Source: Hibiscus mutabilis (lineage: Eukaryota > Streptophyta > Magnoliopsida > Malvales > Malvaceae). Taken from it: a stretch of 64,000 nucleotides of DNA. The stretch spans positions 5,332,001 to 5,396,000 of the forward strand of contig CM033718.1 in assembly GCA_019671005.1 (NCBI GenBank), written 5' to 3'. A program made the position numbers and the translations under genes. The notes under the pieces were generated by a model. The model made no database searches and was not told where the DNA came from. It worked only from the letters and a program-made list of their open reading frames with translations. Positions 1 to 11,226 of this stretch are shown here, piece by piece. Position 1 is the stretch's first letter. Each line of letters opens with the position of its first letter.

Positions 1-40
1 CTAACTCGGAGTATTCTTGGTTCTTTTAAATGTTATTCAG

Positions 41-562
41 GTGAAAACATGCCACTTGCCTACACTTCCTCGACATAAAGAGCTTGTATCGGAACTAGGG
101 CCGATACATTCCAGACTCTCATTAGAAGGTTCATTTGCTAAAAAGCATCCTGCATATAAGTGCACTGAAGTGCAGGTGTTTACTGATCATTTTATTGATA
201 CTTTTTATTCTCGTCTTGTGCAGCAACTAATATCAGTTTTACCTATTCAGGCTGAAGCTGCGACAGAACTTTTGGCAGTAATGCGACGATACTTCGAGTC
301 ACTTTGTGTGAATCTGAGATATCATACAATTACTAGTGTAGAAAACCATGACAGGGTTGACACTTTGGTTCTTATAATTCATGTTGTCCTCCTGTTTCTT
401 TCCTAATAACTCGCTGCATAACTGGTGGATCTTTCTCATTTTCTTTTTATGTGTTCGAATAACTTCCAGGTTTCCTTACTACTTAAAGATAGCTTTATTG
501 ACTCTTTTCCTAGCAAGGACCGGCCGTTTATTACGGTAATTTTATGTTCACCGGCACGATGA
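41..562 (+). CDS. 3' end of an unrecognised protein-coding gene (last two exons)
   Basis: Two exons join in one frame. The first is 41-367, preceded by a TTATTCAG acceptor and followed by a GT donor. The second is 470-562, preceded by CTTCCAG. The junction falls between codons (TTG|GTT) and the frame ends at TGA 560-562. The visible part is about 139 residues: a polar start with PTLPRHKELVSEL, then amphipathic helix-like sequence rich in Leu, Val and Phe (FTDHFIDTFYSRLV, then LPIQAEAATELLAVMRRYFE). The tail after the junction reads VSLLLKDSFIDSFPSKDR. No catalytic motif, signal or membrane segment is visible, and I do not recognise the family. It could be the C-terminus of a large helical protein. 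The 5' part lies outside the window. Confidence 0.6.
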
Positions 563-1592
563 AGACAAAAAAGAAAAGAAGAAAATTGTCAAAATGCGTA
601 GAACCATATGTTACAAATTTGCAGCACTAGATCCTGATGGAACACATGTAGAATGAAGTTTAAAGCAGATCGAATTGAATTTAAAATCTTAGATTTCTTT
701 GTTTAAAATGATCAGTTTTGCATGGAAAATTGCCGTTCCTCAATTATTTACTCATCGTTGCTGTTTTCCCCGTTTGCAGCTGTTTGTAGACACTCAACTA
801 TTCAGCGTTCTATCAGATGCTCGATTGTCAACCTTCGAAAATGAACACTTAACATAATCTGATTAACAGGTACGTTGCATCAAGATAAGCTTCCTAGATG
901 TAGAATTCCATCAGATATAAACTACTGTATAGCCTTGAAGATCGATGGCATCTCGAACACTATTGGTTGTGACCCCAAAGCCATTTTTGAATAGTAAAGG
1001 GTGCAGTGCCATAAAAATGTGATTCGTTTTGCAGCAAAAATGCTTAGGAATTCAAACTTTGGCCTTTCTCACAAATCCTTGTAAATGTTGCACAGTTTAT
1101 TCTTTACGGTGCAACTCTTATTGTAATTATCAATATATTTTTCTTCGGCTCGATGTGTTTTTCTGTAGGGGTGGATAAGAGAAGAGATTACAGACGTTAA
1201 AATTCGAACTCAAAATAGTTGATATCCAACTCTTTTTACAGAGAAGGGGCGGATCCAGGAATTTAAGTTTAGTAGTTCACCTATTTACCTTATTTAGGGG
1301 TTTAAGCCTTTGAATCCCTCCAACAATCAATTTGACTATAACAAACTATATAAGCATAAAAAATGCATTTTGTTAAAGAAAACTCTACTTGAAAAAAGAA
1401 TTAAAAAAGTAATAACAATCCTTAATTGATAAAGTGACAAGAAAATTAAATTGATAAAGGGATGAGTAGAGAAATTCGAGATCAACAATTTTTTCTTGCC
1501 GATTAGAACGTCTAAAGAGATAAGTGTGATATATTAAAAGTTATTCCGAATTTCAAAGACAAACATTATCAAAAGTTCGATCATTCGAGGAT
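563..1592 (+). other. Probable 3' UTR and downstream flank of the first gene
   Basis: No reading frame is supported here. Reading on from the TGA at 562, the sequence is moderately AT-rich. An acceptor-like TTTGCAG near 772-778 could mark an intron in the 3' UTR. Beyond about 1160 nothing gene-like is seen. A GGGGCGGATCCAGG string near 1247 resembles the end of an old DNA transposon, but no partner end was found. Confidence 0.35.
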
Positions 1593-1808
1593 TGACCCAA
1601 ATGTAATTTTTGTAGTAATAATTTTTTTAAGTATGAAGGGTGACCTAAATGTAACCTTACCCATAATTAAGTGACAAAAATGTTACCTTACCCATATTTG
1701 AGTGACTCAAATGTAACGTGACCATATTTAAGTGACTTAAATGTAACTTTTAAAAATTGAATGACCCAAATATAACATTATTCATAATTGAGTGACTTCA
1801 ATTATAAT
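1593..1808. repeat. Degenerate 30-31 bp tandem repeat, motif TGACYYAAATGTAAC
   Basis: Variants of TGAC(C/T)(C/T)AAATGTAAC begin at about 1593, 1641, 1672, 1703, 1733, 1762 and 1793. After the first step of 48 bp the spacing is 31, 31, 30, 29 and 31 bp. The units differ by several substitutions, so the array is old. No coding potential is seen. Confidence 0.7.
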
Positions 1809-1830
1809 TTATTCAAAAATTAATGATGGG

Positions 1831-3017
1831 TTACGTGACCAACCAGGCACCTACATACATCAGCCCTGCTTCCAGACACCATTAATCCGAGTCATAAAAA
1901 CAAAATAACTTGGGATTAATGTCCTTATCTCTTGAGCACTTAATATAAAATTAAACAATTAAATAATCGTTTAGATATCACTTGTGACGGAACCATTGCT
2001 CTCTCAAAAGATATGTATTCCTAAGTTCGAAATGTTCTTCATACAACATGTCCAGACACAGTGCTTAGTGCAGAGGAATCAGTTACCTGCAGAATTTGAC
2101 TTTAACGAAAAGGAGGCGTTACAGAAAGCCATAAAAAGAGACATACATGTAATAATAGTTCTAAATCCTGCCTTAAAACTGAGGAATGGGGGCAGTTTCA
2201 TACATTGTTTGATGGCCACTGCACAAACTTTTGTTTTTGTATCAGCTTGGAATGATGTGGAATTCACGGGAGAAAATTGAACGGTGCAGAATCAACTGGT
2301 TAATATTGAATTAATTTATTTATCTGGAACAATGTTGAAGTAGCCCCCAAAGATCCTGATTTATACGGTCCCCAACTGTAACATGCAAGGCAGGAGAGAC
2401 ATTTGTAATCAGCCAATTTTTTTGGTTGACCTTCTAGAGGGTTTCACTTTGACTTATTTAGACCGATTCGTATTGCACACTTAATTTTGGCAAGTAAGTT
2501 TTTTAGCAGGAATCTTTTGCATACACAATGACTCAAACTCGAGACATGCTTAAGTGAAACCAAACTGCTTACCATTTTGGACCAACCCTCGTTGATGTAA
2601 TAAGCCAATTTTATATGCTCAATTGAAATGCTTTAGTGAGCGGAATAGGACAAAGATCTTATTCAATCATAACAAAAATCTTATGTTCTTTTTAGTGCAT
2701 TTTTTTTATGTTTCAACACTAAAAATTTAAATTCTAAGTTTTAACTTTAAATTTTAAACCTTAAATCTTAAAAATATACTCTACTAACAATTTCCTAAAC
2801 CCTAAAAATAAACTTTAATCCTAAATTCTAAACCTAATTTTTTAGTATGAGAACATAAATAAAGACACTAAAAAAAACTAAAGATTTCTATTCATTCGAG
2901 CAACACTGCTTACTAGTGAGAAACACAGATGCTGTAAATATCCTTGCATTCTCTGCCTTAAAAGCCTTTAATATTTTTAGGTTAAGCTACACTAGATATA
3001 AAAAAAAATTAAATTTA
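1831..3017. other. Intergenic, low-complexity, no gene supported
   Basis: An open frame of 98 codons at 1984-2280 has no recognisable domain and another open frame runs on the opposite strand. Around 2720-2850 the sequence is built of variants of AAACCCTAAA and TTTAAATTT, like decayed telomere-type repeats. Nothing else is recognised. Confidence 0.5.
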
Positions 3018-3243
3018 GTATCAGTTATACTACTAAACTAAAAATCAATATTATTTTAGTACTGAATTTTAGTTTAAGCTTCAATTATACCACTGGGTTG
3101 TTAAAATCCCTTTGCATCATCGCACACAGGCCATTAAGATCTGTCCACGTCGACGATTTTAATGACCCAATGATATAATTGAAGCCTAAATTAGTTCAAT
3201 ACTAAAATAATATCGATTTTTAGTTCAGTAGTATAATTGATAC
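3018..3243. mobile_element. Fold-back element (MITE-like) with about 90 bp inverted arms
   Basis: The left arm 3018-3108 begins GTATCAGTTATACTACTAAA. The right arm 3155-3243 reads, on the other strand, GTATCAATTATACTACTGAA. The arms match with scattered differences along their length around a loop of about 46 bp. No coding sequence lies between them. Clear target-site duplications were not identified. The superfamily is unknown; long imperfect arms would suit a Mutator-like MITE. Confidence 0.75.
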
Positions 3244-3541
3244 ATTTTTTTGACAAATCTTAAATCTAATTCTAATTCTACCTAGAGGGGAGGGAAAATG
3301 GCTCTAAAGGAAGGAAGATAGTGCTCTTAGTGGGCCTAAAGGAGCTGGGAAGGGGACTCTAGGGAAGAAAGAGGATGCTCCTAGTGAATCTAGAACCCAC
3401 GATGCAAGGGAATACGATATGAGAGAACAAAAATAATGGATATAACGTCTGTGACTGTATGAACTAATTCGATTAAACTCGGTACTTGAGTTTTCGGCTT
3501 GGATATTTCTCGTAATCTTTGCATCATTGAGAATTAATGAT
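3244..3541. other. Short intergenic stretch, nothing recognised
   Basis: Purine-rich sequence (GGGGAGGGAAAATGG and similar near 3288) leads into the target site of the neighbouring copia element. No gene or repeat is recognised. Confidence 0.4.
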
Positions 3542-3546
3542 CTAAA

Positions 3547-3918
3547 TGTTAGAACTAAATCATAAATTAATATGAAATATAATACTCAGGATCTATCATG
3601 TCAAATCATCAAGAACAATAAAATACTAGATGCGGAAGCGTACTGTATTAATCGATAGAAAACCTTGAATCTTGAAATTGAAATCTTAAATCTTTGGTAT
3701 TGATCTTCCAAGAAGACATGTTATTTCTTGACGTAAAACTCTCTGACGGGGAAGGAGAAAAAAACAAGTCATTCTTGGGGACCACTACATCTTCATATAG
3801 TTGATTGTTAAATCAACCATTAAATATTTATAATTCTGCCCCTCATTGAATTATAAATATATCTTATGCCATCATAGATTTTATATATGTGCCAACAATT
3901 ACGGATTTTAATCCAACA
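3547..3918 (-). repeat. 3' LTR of the old copia element
   Basis: On the plus strand it runs from TGTTAGAAC to TCCAACA. It shares long blocks with the copy at 12652-13092, for example ATGCGGAAGCG/CTGCGGAAGCG and GATCTTCCAAGAAGACAT. It is about 70 bp shorter than its partner because of a deletion near its minus-strand 5' end. Confidence 0.85.
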
Positions 3919-5116
3919 ATTTCCCACTTGGGCAACATATGTTTCGTGATAAATGTACAACCTTATGAGCTAAAAATTTTACTATTATATAATATGTATT
4001 CTATAATAATCTCGTTCATCAACTATATCCATATAGGATTAAAGTAACTTTTGCCATATCAATCATGACTAGATCCATTAATGGTTACATATACAAATAT
4101 AGTCAAATGACATAGATCAATCATGGATGCGTAGCATGAACAATTACATGAAATGTGAATCGAACATGTCTATTTTCAACCGGTCCTTCTAAACCTTAGT
4201 GAGATCAACTTTTCTGAATTTAGAGTGTGCATAAACCAAAAGAACTTTATTTCTGCAGAAAATAATCTTAAAATATCTTTAAACTAAAGTATCTGAAATT
4301 GTGTCTAAAACCAATAAGCATTTTTCAAAATTACAAACTCCCACTAAAACTGAATATCTTTAAATAACATTACACTCGCATAAAAGACCTAAGGTGATAG
4401 TTTCTTAATAAACGCGCAATTATAGAGTTTGTATCAACATGCTCTATAGACGCACAACCCCTCTGAATTTTCTTTAACAACTAAGAAATTAATATTTGTG
4501 TGCTTCAAATTTGAAGTGTTCCTATTGTTTATAGAATAAATGAATGCATATTTATTGTCACAAATAATTGATGTGGCCTTTTTATTTAATTATAATTAGT
4601 AGCTCATATGACAAAATTCCGTTTGTATCAATATTCTAATAGAATCGAAGCCTATAAACCTAACAATCTCTAACTTACCAAAACTCTGATATGTGAGCAT
4701 GTAATTTTTTCTCTCTAAAGATATCTTATAATCCTATTGGCTACTATCCAATGGTCTATACTAGATTTGCTTAAATATCTGTCTATCCAAATGCATACAT
4801 ACTTGAGCATAAATTAGATTCTCAATAGCTTATGCATATGGAATCATTTGTATTTTCTAAATTTCAAGGTTATTTTTAGGTCATTGAGTAAGATTAAATT
4901 TATCTTCTTTAACAATATGAGTATTACTTGGTTTACTCCCATTGAACTTGTATATACAATTGTCAACCAAATTTATCTCAAAACCGAATGAGATTATCAA
5001 TAGAAAATTTATAATTTCATTAATGAGAGTCATATTTAAGATCATAGATGATTTTTTTTTAATTTACATATCATTAATTTTTTATTATTAGACACAAATC
5101 TATGATTGTACCATAC
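3919..5116 (-). pseudogene. 3' part of the copia pol (RT C-terminus and RNase H), heavily decayed
   Basis: This is the internal region between the 3' LTR and the nested solo LTR. At its high end the minus strand reads on from the RT fragment at 7723: the residues Cys-Met-Val-Gln span the point where the solo LTR was inserted, as expected for the copia RT segment that follows the AFLNGDL motif. Stops follow quickly. Beyond that I can only place it by position; individual RT and RNase H motifs are not readable with confidence. Confidence 0.5.
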
Positions 5117-7717
5117 TGTCGCGACCATTTTTCGAGTATGGAAAATGGCCTGGCAATTATTCTTTTGAAAATCGTGTTCCTTATTCATCTTTATTTATTA
5201 AATCCTTTTAAAACCCGATTTTATATTAAACCTTCATTTAATTTTGAAAATCCATTTTTGGAGTCGTCACCAATCACTTTGATAGACCAGATACCATAAA
5301 AACAACCAAAGATTCATTTTGAAACACTTTAGGTTCGGGAGTCAATTACACGTGGGGAAGGATTAGCACCCCCACAAACGCCCGTTATCGATACCTTTTT
5401 TTAATTCCATGTAGCATTTTTGGCATTTTTGAGTATTAAAATGGTTTTAATTTGATCATTAATTGCTAATTGAATTTCCTTTCAAATAAAGATATCATTT
5501 TCTAAGAAAATACATTTTAAATGGATACGAATTTTGAAATATCCAGTTGCATTAGGAAACTTCGATTCTTATCCAAGAATGTATCTCAACACAAAAGGTT
5601 TAAATGCATGACAAAATATATTGTGGTCAATTTTAAGTAAAACAAACCTAATAAGGGCTTCAATTCATTTAATTGCTTGGAATCCTATAAATATCACCAA
5701 TTTTGGACTTGTATGATAACACCCAAACAATTGAGTACTATTCATATTTGGCCCAAAAACAATAACATCCTTACTATAAATAAAACTAATTATTTAACCC
5801 TAATTTAAATTTCATTGGACTAATTATTAAATTGCATATAATAACCATATTCTAAGTTTGAATGAAATACTAGATATTTTACCAAAATACACCTTTTGAA
5901 TAACACCACAATACATTGTGGTACTAATCAACTTAGGGCATTGAAGTAATTATACTATATTCATTCATTTTTCTACAAGTTATTTAAGATTAAGAACCTA
6001 ATTTTAAGGTTCTAATTATACTAAGTGCATTTAAGGTTTTCTAAACAAATATACTACATGATTATTTAAAAACATGCATCATACAAAGAGTTAAATAAAT
6101 TAAATTGAAAGCTATTAAAATAAAGAAATTAAACTGTCCATGACTAAATTAAATTAAATTGGAAATTAAAAGGCTGAATTACAAGGATTTAGGTGACCAA
6201 AATGTAAAGCGGAACAAATTAAAGAGCCCAAATCTAAACCATTGAAGATTCGGTTCAAAAAAAGTTTGAACCAAATCGAACCAGACGGCTTAAACCCCAA
6301 AATAGCTCGAACCGTTATAACGAGTCCTGAGTCGGACCACGGCCCTGTATCTATGCCTATTTCCAAAACACGTGGGTCCTTTTGACCCAGTACCCAAAAT
6401 GACGTCGTGCTGGCTCGGCCATAAATAGGCCATTTCTGAGTTAAATCAGCCATTATAACAATTTCTCTCTCTCTATCCCTCAAATTCTCTCAACCTAAAC
6501 CCAGAAAAATCCTAGAAATCTACCACGTTTTCGATCAAAACCCTCACCTTCAAACCTGTTCTTCATCTGTCCTTCACATTTCCCTTCGTTTGATCCCCAA
6601 AAATACATAAACACCCTCTATTTCTTGTTTTTACAAGATCAAACCATTTATCCTATAAGAACTCAACCCCAGTTCTTTCTACCTTTATAGCTTCGATCCT
6701 CCACCACCATCAAACCCTAGCCTCAGCCTGTTTCTGCCGCCGGAGGCGATGCCAGCCATTGGTCGTCGTCTCCGGTCATCCCTTCCAGTATACCTTATCC
6801 CTCCGACCACCGTCTGGTCTAACTCCGATCATCCCTAACCTCTTTTTGGTCATTGTGCTCCGTCACTGGAGCAATTTCTGGCCACCGCAAAACCCCCCCT
6901 AAAAACTCTATTTTTTAAAGCCTAAACCCAAATTCATTAGAATCGACCCCCTTCTCCCATTCCTACACTATATACCCAGAAACAAAAGCTCTCCTCTATC
7001 ATTTTCAACTCTGACTTGAAACCTAACTCTCCTCCGGCTTCACACTCACTCCGACGGTGTTTACAGCGGCAGAGGTTTAAGATAAGTGTTCGAAACCTTC
7101 TTATTTTTGTTTCTATTTCAGAACCAGTGTTATTTTAGGTTACCGACCTTAGATCTAGGATTTATCTAGGTTTAGGACACTGATATCATTGCTTTTAATG
7201 ATTGTGGCCTGGTTTTAGTTATTTCTGTTTGTTTAAATGCAGAAAAGTAAAGAGCAGGGGTGAAAAATATACATCTGAATGTATATTATTAGCTCCGGCG
7301 AACCTCCAGTGGTGAAGCAATTACTCTGGTCGTCTTCTCTGAACCTCTATTCCTTTTAGGTAACCTCTTCAGCTTTCATCTTCTCTCTCTTTTCAATTAT
7401 TGCACAATTATTACTTTATCATTAATGAATGTTGACTTTCTCTCTCCCTTTTATAGCAAGTGACACAACTGACGTCAGACAGGCCCTTAATCCATGTGTT
7501 GGGGCTGTGGACCAATCCTTGGGCTAGTGAAAGCTGATAATGGGAGGAAACCGCCTTTAAAATTGGGCTATAATACTTGTATTTGGGCCATTCAGATTTG
7601 TAGAGGCAATTGTAATATGGACTGTTTATATTTAATATAATCTTTGGAGATTGTTTTATTACTTAGTATTATTTGGCCATATGTATAGTGAATTACATAA
7701 AAAAAACCCGTATTACA
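5117..7717 (-). mobile_element. Solo LTR of the Tat-like gypsy family, nested in the copia RT
   Basis: It begins TGTCGCGACC and ends TATTACA, and is flanked by CATAC on both sides (5112-5116 and 7718-7722). Its plus-strand start (…GGAGTCGTCACC, GTGGGGAAGGATTAGCACCC) matches the LTR at 39611-43472 (GGAGTCGCCACC, GTGGGGAAGGATTAACACCC). Both share a TATAAATA-type box followed by CT-rich sequence in the middle. No internal region remains, so it is a product of LTR-LTR recombination. The strand is assigned by analogy with the longer family member. Confidence 0.85.
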
Positions 7718-7722
7718 CATAC

Positions 7723-8640
7723 AATTCGTTTCTTTAGTATCGCTGTTGAGAAACACAAGCTTAACATCTATCTTATATAGCTCAAGATTAAAATAAGCAA
7801 CAAATATTATAATTATCTTGAAAGAGTCTTTCAATTAAGCTTGAGAGAAAGTTTCTACAAAATCAATGTCTTATTTTAGAGTATATCCTTTAGATACAAG
7901 ACATGTCTTATACTTATCCACATTATCAATTGTATTTCTCTTGGTTTTAAATATCCATTTACAATCAATTGGTTTGCACATTTAAGTGATGGGATAAGTT
8001 CTTAAACTTTATTGTCTTGCATACGATTATACTCTTCTTGAATGACATCAATCCACTTTTGAGAGTTAGACTTTTATAGTATGATTAAAAAATGATTGAG
8101 TCATTTTTTTATTATTCTAATATTATCCTTATTTTCTTGAAGAAATACAATATAATAATCTAAAATAGTATTTCTCATTTCTCTCGTGGACCTCTTTACC
8201 GACACTTGTTTTTGAGGTTGTTGAGTTTGTTCTTCTGAAATAATTATATTATCTTACATGGGAGCTGTTCAACATTGTCTTGTTGATGTTCTCGATTCAC
8301 TTATTGATCAATGATATGTGTGAAAACCTAAACACCGTCAAAAGTAATAGTAGGAATTAAATTATAATCAAATTCTTCCTCAAAAGCAATGTATCTAACC
8401 TTATTTCTCCCTTTGAACTCAACATCTTAAAAAATTATAGATCCCTCCTTAAATAATTCCTAATTGTAGGATCACTCAAAATAACTGAAATAGTTGCTCC
8501 CTTTGAAAGTTTAATTACTTCACATGTGTCCTAACTTGTTACAAAATAAATCAACCATTTGTTCCTTATTGTTGTTTCTTTTGAGTTGGACCCTTAGCAA
8601 CTTTGTTCTAATATTTTCTTTTATTGCCCTTATTATTAGA
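7723..8640 (-). pseudogene. Copia pol fossil (integrase C-terminus to RT N-terminus)
   Basis: Minus-strand translation just inside 7723 gives VAYFNLELYKIDVKLVFLNS, which fits the copia RT block around 'LDVKTAFLNGDL'. Higher coordinates give fragments such as KVRYIAFEEEFDYN that suit the linker between integrase and RT. Protease and most of integrase seem to be deleted. Stops and frameshifts are frequent. The fragment is interrupted at its low end by the solo LTR at 5117-7717. Confidence 0.65.
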
Positions 8641-9160
8641 GACACTAACTAAACGAGCATTAACAAAATGAATATTTTTGCACTTATAATGCTTCAACTT
8701 TTCTTTCTATTGAACACAATGAGAAATAAACTCCAATTAGAATCTATTTCTCCTTTTGACAATTGTAACTTGAATTGGTTAAACTGTATAGGAAGCGATG
8801 CTAAAACCATAAGAATAAACAATTTTAGAAAGCTTGATCTTATGTACCTTAAGTTTTGAAGCAATATTAAATATTTTCATAATGTACTCTCTCACATTCC
8901 TTGACCATTATACTTCATAGACATCAAAGAAGGCATAAGTGATGTCATCTTAACCTTAATATTTTGGGTAAAACGTTTCTCAATTTTTTCAAGGAAACCC
9001 TTAGTATGAGACTTATTGAATAATGTTCTTTATGATTATTAGATTCATGCGATTTAAACAATCTCACCTCTCAAAATCTCTTTTCTATTCTTTGAAATTA
9101 GTTTCACTAAACATGAGTGTAGAATGTATTTAACAAATATTGTGACAGCAAAAGATAAAT
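8641..9160 (-). pseudogene. Copia gag fossil (UBN2-type capsid region)
   Basis: Minus-strand translation of about 8780-8930 gives NVREYIMKIFNIASKLK, followed after breaks by LPIQFNQFKLQLSKGE. This is the conserved copia gag pattern in which 'vREyI.km...askLk' precedes 'slP.qf..fk..yn..K..w'. The frame is broken by frameshifts and no start codon can be assigned. Its presence shows that this element once carried gag, unlike the three copia elements in the ABCC introns. Confidence 0.65.
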
Positions 9161-9229
9161 TACCTAATTACATAACAAAAAATAAATAAAATAAAAACAA
9201 GCTCACATAAATATTCATAAGTAAACAAA

Positions 9230-10014
9230 TAAATTCAAAATAATGGATAGTTCCCCTCAAGATACCAAGCACAACATTAATATCAAGTCTTTGGACAATA
9301 ATATTAACTGTAAGTTGTACTCTTGTTGTAGCAATCAAACATTGACAATAAACTATGTCAAACAATAGATTAATCTCTGGACTAATGTATTGCTCACTTA
9401 AAATACCTTATAATTGTCACACATTTATCACCACATTTGTCGTTGTAATTCTTCCGAATATTAATTTTCCTTTGGGTCAATTAATAAACTCATGAATTAA
9501 AAAAACTCATAATCATCTTGATTTTTTAAATAAATTAATATACACAAAAGTGGTCACTTTGGTGACAATATGTTTCAACTAATCTATTAAATATTAGACA
9601 TCCGACGCCAAAATATATATTTATTTGTTTCAAAATATATTCCTTATTTTTATATTTCAATTCAATTAAAAGATAACCAAAATAATAATAAATTTGAATA
9701 AATGTAAACATCATACCAAGATATCGAACACTCTATTAATATTTCATCTTTGGACAAAATATTAACTTGTAAGTGATATCTTGGTAGAGTAATCAAACAT
9801 TGATGATAAGAATATGTCAAGCAAAAATCTTCCTTTGGGCCGATTTATTGCTCACATATAAAACTGAATAATTATCACATGTTTATTATCACAGTTGTAC
9901 ATGAAACAATGTCAACTATTAATCTTCTTTTGAGCCGATTAATACTAATATAAGCTGAATTACATGCGCAAGGCCTTCTACATTTTAAAATAAAATAATT
10001 TTCACAGTAGTGGT
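9230..10014. repeat. Tandem duplication (about 460 bp unit) in the copia leader
   Basis: The stretch from about 9250 is repeated from about 9710. Shared landmarks include the block ATACCAAG, a TCTTTGGACAA block followed by ATATTAACT-GTAAGT, then CAATCAAACATTGA, then TATTGCTCAC, and finally the string GTGGT(C)ACTTTGGTGAC. In the second unit that last string is cut by the solo LTR at 10015-11221. Units are diverged by substitutions and small indels. Confidence 0.6.
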
Positions 10015-10203
10015 TGTAAAACCTAATTTGATTTTGATATAACAATTTGTCTAAGGACCTAGTTGTAAAAGCAAATAAATTAAGTACTCTAAAGTCTCAC
10101 AAATTGACAAGCAATTTGAACCGAAACTGATTCTAAGTCAAAACATTCAAACCAAACAAAATTTTCTAAGTGTTTCAAAGCAAAATCTGAAAGTTACGCT
10201 AAG

Positions 10204-10668
10204 GCGTATCGATACGCTCTAGCCGTATCGATACGGTTTTATGTTACTGGAAATTTAATCACCTAAAGTGTACCGACACGGTTAACCTCGTATCGATAGG
10301 GTTTTTAAATAAATTTATTTTAAAAGCATAGCGTACCGATACAGTAACCCCGTATCGATACGGTTTGGTTTGATTCAGTGTATCTTTGCATTTAATAAAA
10401 TAGCCGTTGAATGTCAGTTATGGGAATCAGTAAATTTTAAACGATCGTTGAACCGTATCGATACGCTCCATAGCGTACCGATACCGTTTTTGCCTAACTT
10501 TTTCTCAAGATTCTAGTGAGCAAAATTTGTATCGATACGGTCATAGCGTATCAATACGCCCCTTATTTTACACTTGAACCGTACCAATACGCCCCTGCTT
10601 ATTTGTACACAACGACTATTTCTTCTTATAGACAGGTATCGATACGGGTCTTCGTGTACCGATACGGT
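10204..10668. repeat. Array of 13 TATCGATA-type palindromes, six of them paired
   Basis: Variants of (C/G)CGTATCGATACG(G/C) are centred at about 10210, 10229, 10274, 10294, 10337, 10356, 10459, 10479, 10533, 10552, 10585, 10640 and 10660. Twelve form six pairs with centres 19 or 20 bp apart; the one at 10585 stands alone. The last pair ends about 95 bp before the TATA box of the same LTR, so the array lies in U3 and may be regulatory. See the finding on this array. Confidence 0.85.
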
Positions 10669-10761
10669 TGGTTGATGAAGAGCAATTATTACGCGAAAAA
10701 TGCAGCCCAACGGCTACAATGATGATCTCAACCACCCAAACGGCTAGAAATCAATGCAAGG

Positions 10762-10769
10762 GTATAAAA
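10762..10769 (+). promoter_or_regulatory. TATA box of the solo copia-type LTR
   Basis: GTATAAAA sits downstream of the palindrome array and upstream of sequence with R/U5 character. Position and orientation suit an LTR promoter. Activity is unknown. Confidence 0.5.
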
Positions 10770-11226
10770 GTAAGTCATCAAAGCATCAACAACAATTATT
10801 GAACCTATTTGCAACATCCAATCATATATCCAAACCATTGTGCTTTATAGAGTCAAATCTTTTTACCCCCTTGTTGTAATTCTTATTGTAAACATTTCTT
10901 TCAAGTTTGGGGAGAGTTTGTGTATCATTTGGGCAACAAATTTGTCTTGTGAATGATATTTTAAGTTTGCCAATTCTTCTTTGCAGAGAGATAGTTTTTA
11001 GTTAATCTTTGGATAGAAAGATTATCCGGTTTGTAAATGTTACCTCCTTAGCCTAGAAAAGGGGTGGGAGCTAAGGTAGTGGATGTAGAGCTTGTTAGAA
11101 GCTTGAACCACTATAAATTGTCTTGTCCTCAATTTTCCATTTTTCTATTTGCTCCCTTCCACTTTAAAAAGCCAATTCACCCTCCTCTTGGCCAATTTTG
11201 ATTCGTTTGATCCACTCAACAGGGGT

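Larger units (their letters stand above)
10015..11221 (+). mobile_element. Solo copia-type LTR nested in the copia leader
   Basis: It begins TGTAAAACC and ends CACTCAACA. The flanking 5-mers are GTGGT (10010-10014) and GGGGT (11222-11226), one mismatch apart. Removing it rejoins a string found intact at about 9553, which supports the borders. A TATA box lies at 10762-10769 in plus orientation. The CCAATTCACCCTCCTCTTGG segment near the 3' end is typical of LTR ends in the SIRE-like copia group. No internal region remains. Confidence 0.75.

Noticed and set aside
1984..2280. 98-codon open frame as a gene
   Set aside because: No known domain, an overlapping frame on the other strand, and no splice or promoter context.
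10204..10668. Palindrome array as a CRISPR
   Set aside because: The repeats are short palindromes with variable gaps between pairs, inside a plant LTR with a TATA box. No cas genes and no equal spacers.
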